Source: Aliirhizobium wenxiniae
GTDB lineage: Bacteria > Pseudomonadota > Alphaproteobacteria > Rhizobiales > Rhizobiaceae
Length of the DNA: 37,515 nucleotides
Direction of reading: 5' to 3'
NCBI RefSeq assembly: GCF_019511445.1
Contig: NZ_JAEUAN010000037.1
Span: 1 to 37,515, forward strand
The position numbers were made by a program, and so were the translations under genes. Below the pieces are notes generated by a model that was not told the origin of the DNA, made no database searches, and worked only from the letters and a program-made list of their open reading frames with translations. This document shows, in pieces, positions 23,628 to 31,257 of this stretch. Position 1 is the stretch's first letter, and every line of letters starts with the position of its first letter.

Positions 23628-23635
23628 AACTAATC

Positions 23636-24562
23636 ATGCTGACACTCCGCCAGATGCGCTATTTCGAGGCGCTGGCTGCCACGCGGCATTTCGGCAAGGC
23701 GGCGGCGATCGTGCATGTCAGCCAGCCGGCGCTTTCCACCCAGATCATGGAGATGGAGGATCATCTTGGCGCTCAACTGGTGGAACGCAACCGTGCCGGC
23801 GTGCTTCTGACCGCCAAGGGCGAGGCCGTGCTGTCGCGCATCCGCATCATACTTGGTGCGGTCGACGAGCTGGAGAAAACGGCGCGGCGCAAGAGCGGCG
23901 TTCTGGCCGGGCCGATCCGCATCGGCATCATTCCGACCGTCGCACCCTATCTGGTGCCGAAGCTGATCCCACATCTACGCGAGGCCTATCCGGAGATCGA
24001 GATCGAATTGAAAGAGGCGGTGACCGACCGTCTGCTGGCAGAGCTTTCCGAAGGACGGCTCGATGCGGTGATCGCGGCGCTGCCGGTGGAGGCGGATAAT
24101 GTCGAGACCAGAACGCTGTTTTCCGACCGGTTCTTCATGGCCATGGCGAAGAATGACAGCGATGTGCTGATATCGCCGATGACCGAAAACCAGGTAGATG
24201 CGGACAGGCTGCTGCTGCTGGAGGAAGGGCATTGCCTGCGCGATCAGGCGCTTGCCGTCTGCAGCGCTGCGGGCAAGCGAAGCCTCGTCAATTTCGGCGC
24301 GACCTCGATGGCGACGCTGTTGCAGATGGTTTCTCACGACATGGGAATGACGCTTATCCCCGAGATGGCGATTTCATCGGAAACGGCACGTAACAACCTG
24401 AAGATCGTCCCATTTGCCGAGCCCGCACCGGCACGCGAGATCGGGCTGATCTGGCGGAAATCCAGCGGACGCACAGAAGACATGGCGGCACTGGCGGAAG
24501 CCGCCATGTCTTGTGGATCCTTCAAGGACGGCGCCAGGGCACTGCCGGGACAAAACATCTAG
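23636..24562 (+). CDS. oxyR: Hydrogen peroxide sensor OxyR
   Basis: The 308-residue LysR-type activator has the N-terminal helix-turn-helix (LTLRQMRYFEALAATRHFGK, then AAAIVHVSQPALSTQI). In the effector domain it has the redox motif EEGHCLRDQALAVC with Cys200 and Cys209, the two Cys that form the peroxide-induced disulfide in OxyR, and FGATSMATLLQMVSHDMGMT. Oxidised OxyR activates catalase and thiol-protective genes. No katA or other peroxidase gene lies beside it here. Its TAG stop overlaps the stop of the convergent hydrolase gene in the palindrome CTAG (24559-24562). Confidence 0.9.
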   Translation: MLTLRQMRYFEALAATRHFGKAAAIVHVSQPALSTQIMEMEDHLGAQLVERNRAGVLLTAKGEAVLSRIRIILGAVDELEKTARRKSGVLAGPIRIGIIPTVAPYLVPKLIPHLREAYPEIEIELKEAVTDRLLAELSEGRLDAVIAALPVEADNVETRTLFSDRFFMAMAKNDSDVLISPMTENQVDADRLLLLEEGHCLRDQALAVCSAAGKRSLVNFGATSMATLLQMVSHDMGMTLIPEMAISSETARNNLKIVPFAEPAPAREIGLIWRKSSGRTEDMAALAEAAMSCGSFKDGARALPGQNI

Positions 24563-25437
24563 GACAAATGCATCCCGAAGAAGGCGATCGTCCGGCTCCA
24601 AGCGAGATCCGCCGCCGCCTTGTCGTAACGGGCTGCCGACGTATCGTTGTTGAAGGCGTGGTTGACGCCCTCGTAGACGAAGATCTCGAAGGTCTTGCCG
24701 TTCTTTTCCAGCGCCTCGCGATAGGCCGGGATGCCGGCATTGATGCGTTCGTCGAGACCGCCGTAATGGAGCATCAACGGCGCCTTGATTTTTGGGACGT
24801 CGACGGCCTGCGCCTGTTGGCCGTAATAGGCGACGCCGGCATTCAGCTCCGGCGAGTTGACCGCCATGCGATTGACGAGGCCGCCGCCCCAGCAGAACCC
24901 GACAGCACCGACCTTGCCATTGGCGCCCTCATGTTTCGACAGCCAGGCACGTGCCGCTTCCCCATCGGCTGTCGTCTGAGCCGGATCAAGCGTCGAAAAC
25001 ATTTCGCGCGCCTTGTCTTCATCCGTGGGCGTTCCGCCGAGCGGAGAGAGGAAATCGACCGCAAGCGCGTTGAAGCCTTCAAGGGCAGCGCGCCTGGCGA
25101 CATCGCGGATATGGTCGTTGAGACCGCGGTTTTCATGGATGACGATGATGGAGCCGAGTGGGCCGGTGGCGGATTTGGGGCGGGCCCAGTAGGCCTTCAT
25201 CTCTCCGGTCGAGCCGGGAAAGGTCACGTCCCCGGTTGTCAGCCGGTCGTCATTGGCTTCGACCATGGCGGCGCGGGCACCGTTGGCGGCAAGCATGGGA
25301 GCGATCGCGGCAGCCGCAGCACCCGAGCCGGCGAGCACCGTCAGCCGCTCCATGAATTTTCGGCGATCGAGATGGAGATGCGTGTATTCGTCATAGGCGT
25401 TGATCATCGCCTGGGTGACTTGTGGCTCCTTGTCCAT
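24559..25437 (-). CDS. Dienelactone hydrolase family protein with N-terminal Tat-like segment
   Basis: The 292-residue alpha/beta hydrolase carries the dienelactone hydrolase triad pattern: Cys in VGFCWGGGLVNRM, Asp in LHYGGLDERINAG and His in YEGVNHAFNNDT, with IVIHENRGLNDHIRD near the start of the domain. Residues 24-45 (DRRKFMERLTVLAGSGAAAA) look like a twin-arginine export signal followed by an Ala-rich hydrophobic run, although it begins unusually far from the N terminus. The substrate is unknown; such proteins are often annotated as carboxymethylenebutenolidase without proof. It converges on oxyR. Confidence 0.88.
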   Translation of the reverse strand: MDKEPQVTQAMINAYDEYTHLHLDRRKFMERLTVLAGSGAAAAAIAPMLAANGARAAMVEANDDRLTTGDVTFPGSTGEMKAYWARPKSATGPLGSIIVIHENRGLNDHIRDVARRAALEGFNALAVDFLSPLGGTPTDEDKAREMFSTLDPAQTTADGEAARAWLSKHEGANGKVGAVGFCWGGGLVNRMAVNSPELNAGVAYYGQQAQAVDVPKIKAPLMLHYGGLDERINAGIPAYREALEKNGKTFEIFVYEGVNHAFNNDTSAARYDKAAADLAWSRTIAFFGMHLS

Positions 25438-25548
25438 GAGCCTGCTCCTCTCGCTGTCAATCCGACGAAGGTAGGGCGGCTTATCGACAAGGCGATGTAG
25501 CGCGGAAAATCCGCGCTACACTTATGCGTGACAGGCGTAGCAATCGCC

Positions 25549-27492
25549 TTAGAATTCCTGCCAATTGTCGGCAGAGGTATCAAGCGCGGCATTACCTGCA
25601 AAGGCGGACCGGATGCGGCCGCCAAGCGCACGAGCGGGCGAAACCGCGGGTCGGTCGGCAGGCGATGCTGCGCGGATCGGCGCTGCGGCACCCGTATGAC
25701 CGCCTTCTGACAGCTTGAAGCGGGCGAGGAGCTGGTTGAGCGACGATACTTCGCGGGCCAGCCCATGGCTTGCAGCCGTGCTTTCCTCAACCATGGCCGC
25801 ATTCTTCTGCGTGTCCTGGTCCATCTGGTTTACAGCGGTGTTGATCTGCTGGAGACCGGCCGACTGTTCCTGCGAAGCCTCGGCGATGGCGCCGACATGC
25901 CGGTTGATTTCCTGCACGTCACCGACGATCAGGCTCAAGGCCTTGCCGGTTTCGCCAACCAGTTGCACGCCCTGCTGGACCTGGCTGTTGGATGTAGTGA
26001 TCAGATCCTTGATCTCCTTGGCGGCGGCGGCAGAACGCTGGGCCAATTCGCGCACTTCCTGTGCGACAACGGCAAAGCCCTTGCCGGCATCGCCAGCACG
26101 CGCAGCTTCGACACCGGCATTGAGCGCGAGAAGGTTGGTCTGGAAGGCGATCTCGTCAATCACGCCGATGATGTTGCCAATCTCGCCGGAGGATTTTTCG
26201 ATCGCTTCCATCGCGGCGACAGCGCTCTGCACCACTTCGCCGGATTTTTCCGCGCCGACCTTGGCACGGTTGACAAGCTGTCCGGCTTCCTGCGCACGCT
26301 TGGTCGAATCTTTCACCGTCGTGGTGATTTCTTCAAGAGCGGCAGCAGTTTCTTCCACGGCCGCGGCCTGCTGTTCGGTGCGTTTTGCCAGATCGTCGGC
26401 AGCGGACTTGATTTCGTTGGCACCTGCATCAATGCCGCGTGCATTCTGGGCAACCTGCTTGAGAGTGGATTGAAGCTGCTCTGTTGCAGTGTTGAGATCG
26501 TTGCGGATACCATCGAGATGCGCCACAAACGGCTGTACGACACGGTAGGTCGTATCACCCTGGGCAATCTTGGTCAGTGCGATGGCGATGTTGTCGACGG
26601 CAAACTGAATGTCGGCGGCTTCCTGCGCCTTCTGCTTTTCGCGTTCAATCCGTTCCCGCTCGGACATGGATCGGTTGGCTTCCGTTTCCTGCTCAAGACG
26701 ACGGCGCTCGATGGCACTTTCCCGGAATGCCTGCACGGCAGAGGCCATCTGGCCCACTTCGTCCTTCCGGTCCATGCCGGGGATCTCGGCGGCCGTCTCG
26801 TCGGCGACCAGCGAGGCCATGCGTTCACGCAGCCGCGCAATCGGCGTGGTGATGCCGCGCGAGCAGATGGCAAGGCCAAGCGTGATCAACATCAGCGACA
26901 TGGCGGCGATGCCGAGAAGGCCGGTCCAGATCGTCCAGTCGGTATTTGCCTCCAGACGCTCCTTGCCGTCATTCATCACCTTGATGAGCTGCTCGTTGCC
27001 GGCGCTGATCTTTGGCGACACTTCGTTGATCTTGCGCAACTGCTCCAATGCCATGCGCTGGGCTTCGGCCTTCTGGCCAGACTGCGCAAGCGCAATGGCC
27101 CGGCTACCGATCTTTTCGACTTCGGCGACGCCATTGAGGATATCGGCGGCCGCCTCTTTGCGCGCCGGGACAAGCTGCACGATCATGTTCTGGCGCTCGT
27201 GGAGCTGCTTCAGGTCAGACTTGTAGGTGGTAACCGCAGCCTCGAATTCAGGTGTGTTCGGCTCGCTGAGGGAAGCGCGAAAGGCCTGCAGGCCCAAGGC
27301 ATTGAGGTTTCCACTGGTTCTGGCATTCAACACAGCGGCAAGCGCTTCATGTCCGATAAACTCGCCATAGACAGTGTCGGTTTGATTGTACTGAAAGCTG
27401 ACATAGCCGATGCCGCCCATGGACATCAGTCCCATCAGCGATACGACCAGCACGACCTTCGTCTTTATTTTGGTATTCTTCAGAAACGACAT
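25549..27492 (-). CDS. Methyl-accepting chemotaxis protein with NWQEF tail
   Basis: The 647-residue receptor has a first membrane helix (about residues 12-32), a periplasmic four-helix-bundle sensor domain (about 35-190), and a second helix (TGLLGIAAMSLMLITLGLAI, near 200). HAMP domains follow, and then the cytoplasmic signalling hairpin with EIAFQTNLLALNAGVEAARA followed by GDAGKGFAVVAQEVREL as the tip that contacts CheA and CheW. It ends in NWQEF, the CheR/CheB docking pentapeptide, on an Ala/Pro-rich linker. The start at 27492 (MSFLKNTKIKTK) follows GAGGTCATT. The ligand is unknown. The partial receptor at 1-99 has a similar tail. Confidence 0.94.
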   Translation of the reverse strand: MSFLKNTKIKTKVVLVVSLMGLMSMGGIGYVSFQYNQTDTVYGEFIGHEALAAVLNARTSGNLNALGLQAFRASLSEPNTPEFEAAVTTYKSDLKQLHERQNMIVQLVPARKEAAADILNGVAEVEKIGSRAIALAQSGQKAEAQRMALEQLRKINEVSPKISAGNEQLIKVMNDGKERLEANTDWTIWTGLLGIAAMSLMLITLGLAICSRGITTPIARLRERMASLVADETAAEIPGMDRKDEVGQMASAVQAFRESAIERRRLEQETEANRSMSERERIEREKQKAQEAADIQFAVDNIAIALTKIAQGDTTYRVVQPFVAHLDGIRNDLNTATEQLQSTLKQVAQNARGIDAGANEIKSAADDLAKRTEQQAAAVEETAAALEEITTTVKDSTKRAQEAGQLVNRAKVGAEKSGEVVQSAVAAMEAIEKSSGEIGNIIGVIDEIAFQTNLLALNAGVEAARAGDAGKGFAVVAQEVRELAQRSAAAAKEIKDLITTSNSQVQQGVQLVGETGKALSLIVGDVQEINRHVGAIAEASQEQSAGLQQINTAVNQMDQDTQKNAAMVEESTAASHGLAREVSSLNQLLARFKLSEGGHTGAAAPIRAASPADRPAVSPARALGGRIRSAFAGNAALDTSADNWQEF

Positions 27493-28064
27493 AATGACCT
27501 CAAAAAGCACGCAGCCGACGGCTGCCCGCGAAAAGCAGGTGGCTGCAAAAACTGATACATCTTGGCTAGCGACGCCCGATCATCGGGCAGCTGACGACCA
27601 TCGGATCGCCTCGGACATGACCCATCTGCTCCCGTCATCATCATGCGGTCGGGAGCTTTGAACCTGCAGTTGCGACACTCGATCAGAATTCTGAATGAAA
27701 GCTTACCGGGAACACAACCAAGTGACGTAAACTGTCAAATCGCAACTGTTTTTGACAAAAAATGACCGGCAAAATGTCGCGGAAGACCGCTATTGGTCGA
27801 TAATGCTGAACAGAGTTCCAGGAATTTGACGGGCGAACAGGAACTCGTGAACAGCCTCCGCTCGCTAAAAACGAGCGGATTCCTGCATCGAAAATGCCCG
27901 ATCAGGACGGTCTCAGGCGATCGATCCCCAATGGGAGGGGCCTATGCTTAGAGTATTCCGCATTTCTTCGAACTGCGGAACCACTCTATATCTTTGTTTT
28001 AACGCAATTCCGGACGCAAAACCGGTTCCCACTTTTTTGCTGGAATTGCTCTAGTGCCAAACGT
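27493..28064. other. 572-bp gap: receptor promoter region, paired hairpins and a repeat
   Basis: The part near 27500-27780 should contain the chemoreceptor promoter on the minus strand; I see no clear consensus. At 27813-27846 GAGTTCC pairs with GGAACTC, and at 27858-27878 CCGCTCG pairs with CGAGCGG around an A-rich loop. From about 27945 to 28055 there is an interspersed repeat. No convincing protein gene is present. Confidence 0.5.
27945..28055. repeat. Rhizobial interspersed repeat (TTTAACGCAATTCCGGACGC type)
   Basis: The segment contains TTTTAACGCAATTCCGGACG, CAAAACCGGTTCCCACTTTT and TGCTGGAATTGCTCTA. This arrangement, in which GCAATTCC and GGAATTGC face each other, is one I recognise as a common intergenic repeat of Rhizobium and Agrobacterium chromosomes. 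A second, internal inverted pair is TTCCGCA / TGCGGAA at 27956-27979. It lies immediately beyond the end of the MAPEG gene. Confidence 0.75.
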
Positions 28065-28487
28065 TCAGGATGTGGCGAGCCAGATTGCCAGCCAGCCCCA
28101 CATCAGCACGGTCGCCATGAAACCGAGCATGAACAGCGGGCGGCGCAAAAGCAGCCTGTTGCTGGTGATATGGACATAGGAATGCGCATAACGCGAGATG
28201 ACGAAGATCCAGGCGAGCGCAATGGTGATGATGTTGTCGGCATTGCAGATGAAGATCGCCAGCACGCCGGCGTGAAAGAGCATCGGCAGCTCGAACTGGT
28301 TCTTCAGATTGTTATGGACCAGCAGGCTTTCCGGTGGTTCGGAGAGGTTTTCCTTGAACTTGCGGGCATCATAACCGCCGTCGCGGATAGCAGCGCCGCG
28401 GCGCATCGACAGCAGGTAATAGAGGATGAAGACCAGAAAGGCGTGGGCGATCATCGGCCAGAACATGGCGGTCGTGTCGGTCATCAT
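28065..28487 (-). CDS. MAPEG family membrane protein
   Basis: The 140-residue protein has four hydrophobic segments (FWPMIAHAFLVFILYYLLSM, FHAGVLAIFICNADNIITIA, LAWIFVISRYAHSYVHIT, PLFMLGFMATVLMWGWLAIW). The family-typical loops NNLKNQFELPMLFHAGVL and SRYAHSYVHITSNRLLLR are present. MAPEG proteins include glutathione-dependent enzymes of eicosanoid and detoxification metabolism; bacterial members are mostly uncharacterised and may be glutathione transferases. The conserved N-x-x-E and Arg positions (FELP, SRYAHS, NRLLLRR) are present. The ATG at 28487 has GGAG nine bases upstream; the next codon is also ATG. Confidence 0.85.
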   Translation of the reverse strand: MMTDTTAMFWPMIAHAFLVFILYYLLSMRRGAAIRDGGYDARKFKENLSEPPESLLVHNNLKNQFELPMLFHAGVLAIFICNADNIITIALAWIFVISRYAHSYVHITSNRLLLRRPLFMLGFMATVLMWGWLAIWLATS

Positions 28488-28543
28488 CGGGCAATACTCC
28501 TACGGCACGTCGCGATCTTTCAGATTCGCTTGCCGTGCCTTCG

Positions 28544-28602
28544 CTCTTTGTTTTTGAGCATGTCTTTTTCCCGAAACCGGTGACCACTTTCGGGAGACAT
28601 GC
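28544..28602. repeat. Rhizobial interspersed repeat (GAGCATGTCTTTTTCCCGAA type)
   Basis: The segment reads CTCTTTGTTTTTGAGCATGT, CTTTTTCCCGAAACCGGTGA and CCACTTTCGGGAGACATGC. GCATGTCT at one end and AGACATGC at the other form an inverted pair, and CCCGAAA / TTTCGGG form the inner stem. This is a widely recurring intergenic motif in Rhizobiaceae genomes. It lies between the MAPEG gene and guaB. Confidence 0.75.
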
Positions 28603-28630
28603 CGAACAATCTTCCCGACCTTCTGACACG

Positions 28631-28659
28631 AAAACGGGCCGGGCAAAATGCCCGGCCCG
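28631..28659 (-). terminator. Rho-independent terminator of guaB
   Basis: On the minus strand a 10-bp stem CGGGCCGGGC / GCCCGGCCCG with a 5-base loop is followed by TTTT (28634-28631). It lies 29 bases after the guaB stop codon. Confidence 0.9.
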
Positions 28660-28688
28660 CCTGAAATCGGTGGAGATGTTTCAACTCT

Positions 28689-30182
28689 TTACGAGCTGAC
28701 GCCCGGATAGTTCGGGCTTTCGCGGGTGATCGTCACGCCATGCGGATGGCTTTCGCGAAGACCGGCGCCGGAAATGCGCACGAAGGTGGCCTTTTCCTGA
28801 AAGTCCTTGATGTCCTTGCCGCCGACATAACCCATGGCAGCCTTGAGGCCACCGGCGAGCTGGTGCAGAACGGATGAGACCGGGCCCTTATACGGAACCT
28901 GACCTTCGATGCCTTCGGGAACGAGCTTCAGGGTGTCGCGCACTTCCGCCTGGAAATAACGGTCTGCCGAGCCGCGTGCCATGGCGCCGACAGAGCCCAT
29001 GCCGCGATAGGCTTTGAAGGAGCGGCCCTGGTAGAGGTAGACTTCACCCGGGCTTTCATCGGTGCCGGCCAGCAGCGAGCCGATCATGACGGCGGATGCA
29101 CCGGCGGCAATCGCCTTGGCAACATCGCCCGAGAATTTCAGGCCACCATCGGCGATGACCGGGATACCATGCTTGTTGCCTTCCTCGACGGCGGCCATGA
29201 CGGCTGCGAGCTGAGGAACGCCTACGCCTGCGACAACGCGGGTGGTGCAGATGGAGCCAGGGCCGATACCGACCTTGATGCAATCCGCACCGGCATCGAT
29301 CAGCGCCTTGGTGCCTTCGGACGTGGCGACATTGCCGGCGATGATGCGAATGGCGTTCGACATCTTCTTGACGTGGGCAACGGCGTCCAGAACCTTCTGG
29401 CTGTGACCGTGAGCCGTATCGACGACGATGACATCGACACCGGCATCGATCAGGCGCTCGGCGCGCTCGACACCATCGTCACCGGTGGAGATGGCAGCGG
29501 CGGCACGCAGACGGCCCTGGGCATCCTTGGCGGCATTCGGGTTGAGCTGCGACTTCTCGATATCCTTGACCGTGATGAGACCGATGCAGCGGCCTTCATT
29601 ATCAACGACCAGCAGCTTTTCGATGCGGTGCTTGTGCAGAAGACGCTTGGCTTCAGCCTGCTCGACGCCGTCCTTGACGGTGATCAGGTTGTCGCGCGTC
29701 ATCAGTTCGAAGATCTTCTGGGTCGGGTCGGAAGCAAAACGGACGTCGCGGTTGGTGAGGATACCAACCAGACGGCCGGGACGACCGCCGTTTTCAACGA
29801 CCGGAATACCGGAAATTCCATGCGCCTTCATCAGGGCATGTGCGTCGGCAAGCGTTGCATCCGGGCCGATCGTCACCGGGTTGACCACCATGCCGCTTTC
29901 GAACTTCTTGACCTGACGGACTTCCTCGGCCTGTTCGACCGGGGTCAGGTTGCGGTGGATGACGCCCATGCCGCCGGCCTGCGCCATGGCGATCGCGAGA
30001 CGGCTTTCGGTGACCGTGTCCATGGCCGAGGACAGGATCGGCAGCGACAGGTCGATATCCCTGGCGATGCGGGTGGAGATGTTGGTCTGGCCCGGCATGA
30101 TTTCCGAGTGCCCCGGCTGGAGAAGCACATCATCAAAGGTGAGCGCTTCCGCGCCGGTTGCCGAGATTACGATGCGTGCCAT
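28689..30182 (-). CDS. guaB: Inosine-5'-monophosphate dehydrogenase
   Basis: IMPDH oxidises IMP to XMP with NAD, the committed step of GMP synthesis. The 497-residue product shows LTFDDVLLQPGHSEIMPG at the N terminus, SSAMDTVTESRLAIAMAQAG, two CBS domains (about residues 95-210, with GISGIPVVENGGRPGRLVGI and HRIEKLLVVDNEGRCIGLIT), the catalytic loop GIGPGSICTTRVVAGVGVPQ with the Cys near residue 305, and the flap YRGMGSVGAMARG. The start MARIVISATG follows GAAGGAACTGGC. It has no neighbour on the same transcript except possibly the MAPEG gene beyond the terminator. A hairpin with a T-tract lies in its leader region. Confidence 0.97.
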   Translation of the reverse strand: MARIVISATGAEALTFDDVLLQPGHSEIMPGQTNISTRIARDIDLSLPILSSAMDTVTESRLAIAMAQAGGMGVIHRNLTPVEQAEEVRQVKKFESGMVVNPVTIGPDATLADAHALMKAHGISGIPVVENGGRPGRLVGILTNRDVRFASDPTQKIFELMTRDNLITVKDGVEQAEAKRLLHKHRIEKLLVVDNEGRCIGLITVKDIEKSQLNPNAAKDAQGRLRAAAAISTGDDGVERAERLIDAGVDVIVVDTAHGHSQKVLDAVAHVKKMSNAIRIIAGNVATSEGTKALIDAGADCIKVGIGPGSICTTRVVAGVGVPQLAAVMAAVEEGNKHGIPVIADGGLKFSGDVAKAIAAGASAVMIGSLLAGTDESPGEVYLYQGRSFKAYRGMGSVGAMARGSADRYFQAEVRDTLKLVPEGIEGQVPYKGPVSSVLHQLAGGLKAAMGYVGGKDIKDFQEKATFVRISGAGLRESHPHGVTITRESPNYPGVSS

Positions 30183-30309
30183 TGCCAGTTCCTTCAGTTG
30201 GATAGGCAGAATCCTCCGGGAAAAGGAAATCCTTCATCCGGTTGCTTCTGCATGAAATACATGGAAGTTGGCGAGGGCTGGTAACACGAGAATGACAATA
30301 AGGGAATAG

Positions 30310-30337
30310 AAAAATCCCGGGAGGCAGCCCCGCCGGG
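30310..30337 (-). terminator. Hairpin with T-tract upstream of guaB
   Basis: Read on the minus strand, CCCGG (30337-30333) pairs with CCGGG (30320-30316), with a GC-rich loop that can extend the stem, followed by A and five T residues (30314-30310). It lies about 130 bases before the guaB start. It may end antisense transcription from the higBA side or act as an attenuator in a long guaB leader. The short stem makes this tentative. Confidence 0.35.
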
Positions 30338-30400
30338 TTTGCATGGCTTGGTGAATGCAAGCAGAAATTCGAGTTGATCCGGAAACGAGATGAAATAGAG

Positions 30401-30442
30401 TTTCCATATTGGGAACCGCACACTTGTTTCCAATATGGAAAC
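30401..30442. promoter_or_regulatory. Operator of the higBA operon
   Basis: TTTCCATATTGG (30401-30412) and CCAATATGGAAA (30430-30441) form a perfect 12-bp inverted repeat separated by 17 bases. The right half extends to GTTTCCAATATGGAAAC (30426-30442), itself an almost perfect palindrome; the left half with its surroundings is similar (GTTTCCATATTGGGAAC). Two such boxes just upstream of higB are the expected binding sites for the HigA antitoxin or HigBA complex. Confidence 0.75.
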
Positions 30443-30461
30443 CCGCTAAATAGGAGCGGAT

Positions 30462-30773
30462 GTGAACGTCATCGCCAAGTCTGCTCTGGTCAACTTCTGG
30501 AAAAGTCTGCCGAGCGGCATTCCGAGACAGGCGGCCGAAGCTGCGATGACGGAATGGTATGCGACGGCATCCAAGGCGACTTGGAGCAATCTCAGCGAAT
30601 TGAAGAAGGCCTTCAACTCCGCCGACATGGTTTCCGGCAGCAAGGTGGTCTTCGATGTTGGCGGCAACAAATACCGGATCGTTGGGCTGGTGGCATTTCG
30701 CTCAAAGCGGATTTTCATCCTCTTCGTTGGCACCCACGCACAATATGATGCGATCGACGTGAACAAGCTTTGA
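30462..30773 (+). CDS. higB: HigB-family toxin
   Basis: The 103-residue toxin shows the HigB_toxin pattern: MNVIAKSALVNFWKS, a helix with AAMTEWYATASKATWSNLSE, then VFDVGGNKYRIVGLVAF and KRIFILFVGTHAQYDAIDV at the end. Such toxins have a RelE-like fold and cut mRNA on the ribosome. The start is GTG at 30462 with TAGGAG a few bases before it; the overlapping ATG at 30460 is followed at once by TGA. The toxin-before-antitoxin order is typical of HigBA. The operon has a clear palindromic operator upstream and a terminator after higA. Confidence 0.92.
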   Translation: MNVIAKSALVNFWKSLPSGIPRQAAEAAMTEWYATASKATWSNLSELKKAFNSADMVSGSKVVFDVGGNKYRIVGLVAFRSKRIFILFVGTHAQYDAIDVNKL

Positions 30774-30788
30774 GGTGAAAAGGATAAG

Positions 30789-31172
30789 ATGATGCTGAAT
30801 CTGAAAGCTTTCCGGACACTTCAGAGTGAAGAGGAATACAATGCCGCGCTGAAGGAAGTGCGGCCGTATTTCGAAAACGAACCGACGGAAGGATCGAGCG
30901 AGGCCGCCCATTTCGATGCGCTCGTTCTTCTGATTGAAGAATACGAGGCCAAGCATTACCCGATCCCGGCAGCCAGCCCCGTGGACGTGATCAAGTCGGT
31001 CATGGTCGCAAATAATTACAGCCGCGCGGATCTGGTGGCCGTCATAGGCTCCAAGGCGCGCGCGTCCGAGCTTCTCAACGGCAAGCGCGAGATCAACCTC
31101 GAGCAGATCAGAAAGCTCAGCCGGGAATGGAATATCCCTGCAGGATCGCTGATTGGCGAAGTTTCCGGATGA
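30789..31172 (+). CDS. higA: HigA-type antitoxin, helix-turn-helix
   Basis: The 127-residue protein has an acidic N-terminal half (FRTLQSEEEYNAALKEVRPY and EAAHFDALVLLIEEYEAKHY) that would contact the toxin. A C-terminal XRE-type helix-turn-helix follows (SRADLVAVIGSKARASELLN, then GKREINLEQIRKLSREWNIP). This is the HigA arrangement known from plain HigBA pairs. It starts 15 bases after the higB stop. It should bind the operator at 30401-30442. There is an ATG directly after the first ATG, so the exact start may be one codon later. Confidence 0.92.
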   Translation: MMLNLKAFRTLQSEEEYNAALKEVRPYFENEPTEGSSEAAHFDALVLLIEEYEAKHYPIPAASPVDVIKSVMVANNYSRADLVAVIGSKARASELLNGKREINLEQIRKLSREWNIPAGSLIGEVSG

Positions 31173-31200
31173 CTGACCACACCATCTCTTGAGCCAGATA

Positions 31201-31232
31201 GACCAAAGCCACCCTCGCGGGTGGCTTTGGTC
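31201..31232. terminator. Terminator shared by higBA and the metallo-hydrolase gene
   Basis: A perfect 13-bp stem GACCAAAGCCACC / GGTGGCTTTGGTC (31201-31213, 31220-31232) with a 6-base loop lies between two convergent genes. On the plus strand it is followed by GTTTC, on the minus strand by TATC. The long stem supports termination in both directions although the T-tracts are short. Confidence 0.8.
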
Positions 31233-31257
31233 GTTTCGGGGCCTGACGAGATTTCGA

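Noticed and set aside
25765..27555. A 596-codon open frame antisense to the chemoreceptor
   Set aside because: It mirrors the codon bias of the receptor gene; the translation has no motif and the opposite strand encodes a clear chemoreceptor throughout.
29169..30284. A 371-codon open frame antisense to guaB
   Set aside because: guaB is fully conserved on the minus strand; the antisense translation shows no domain.
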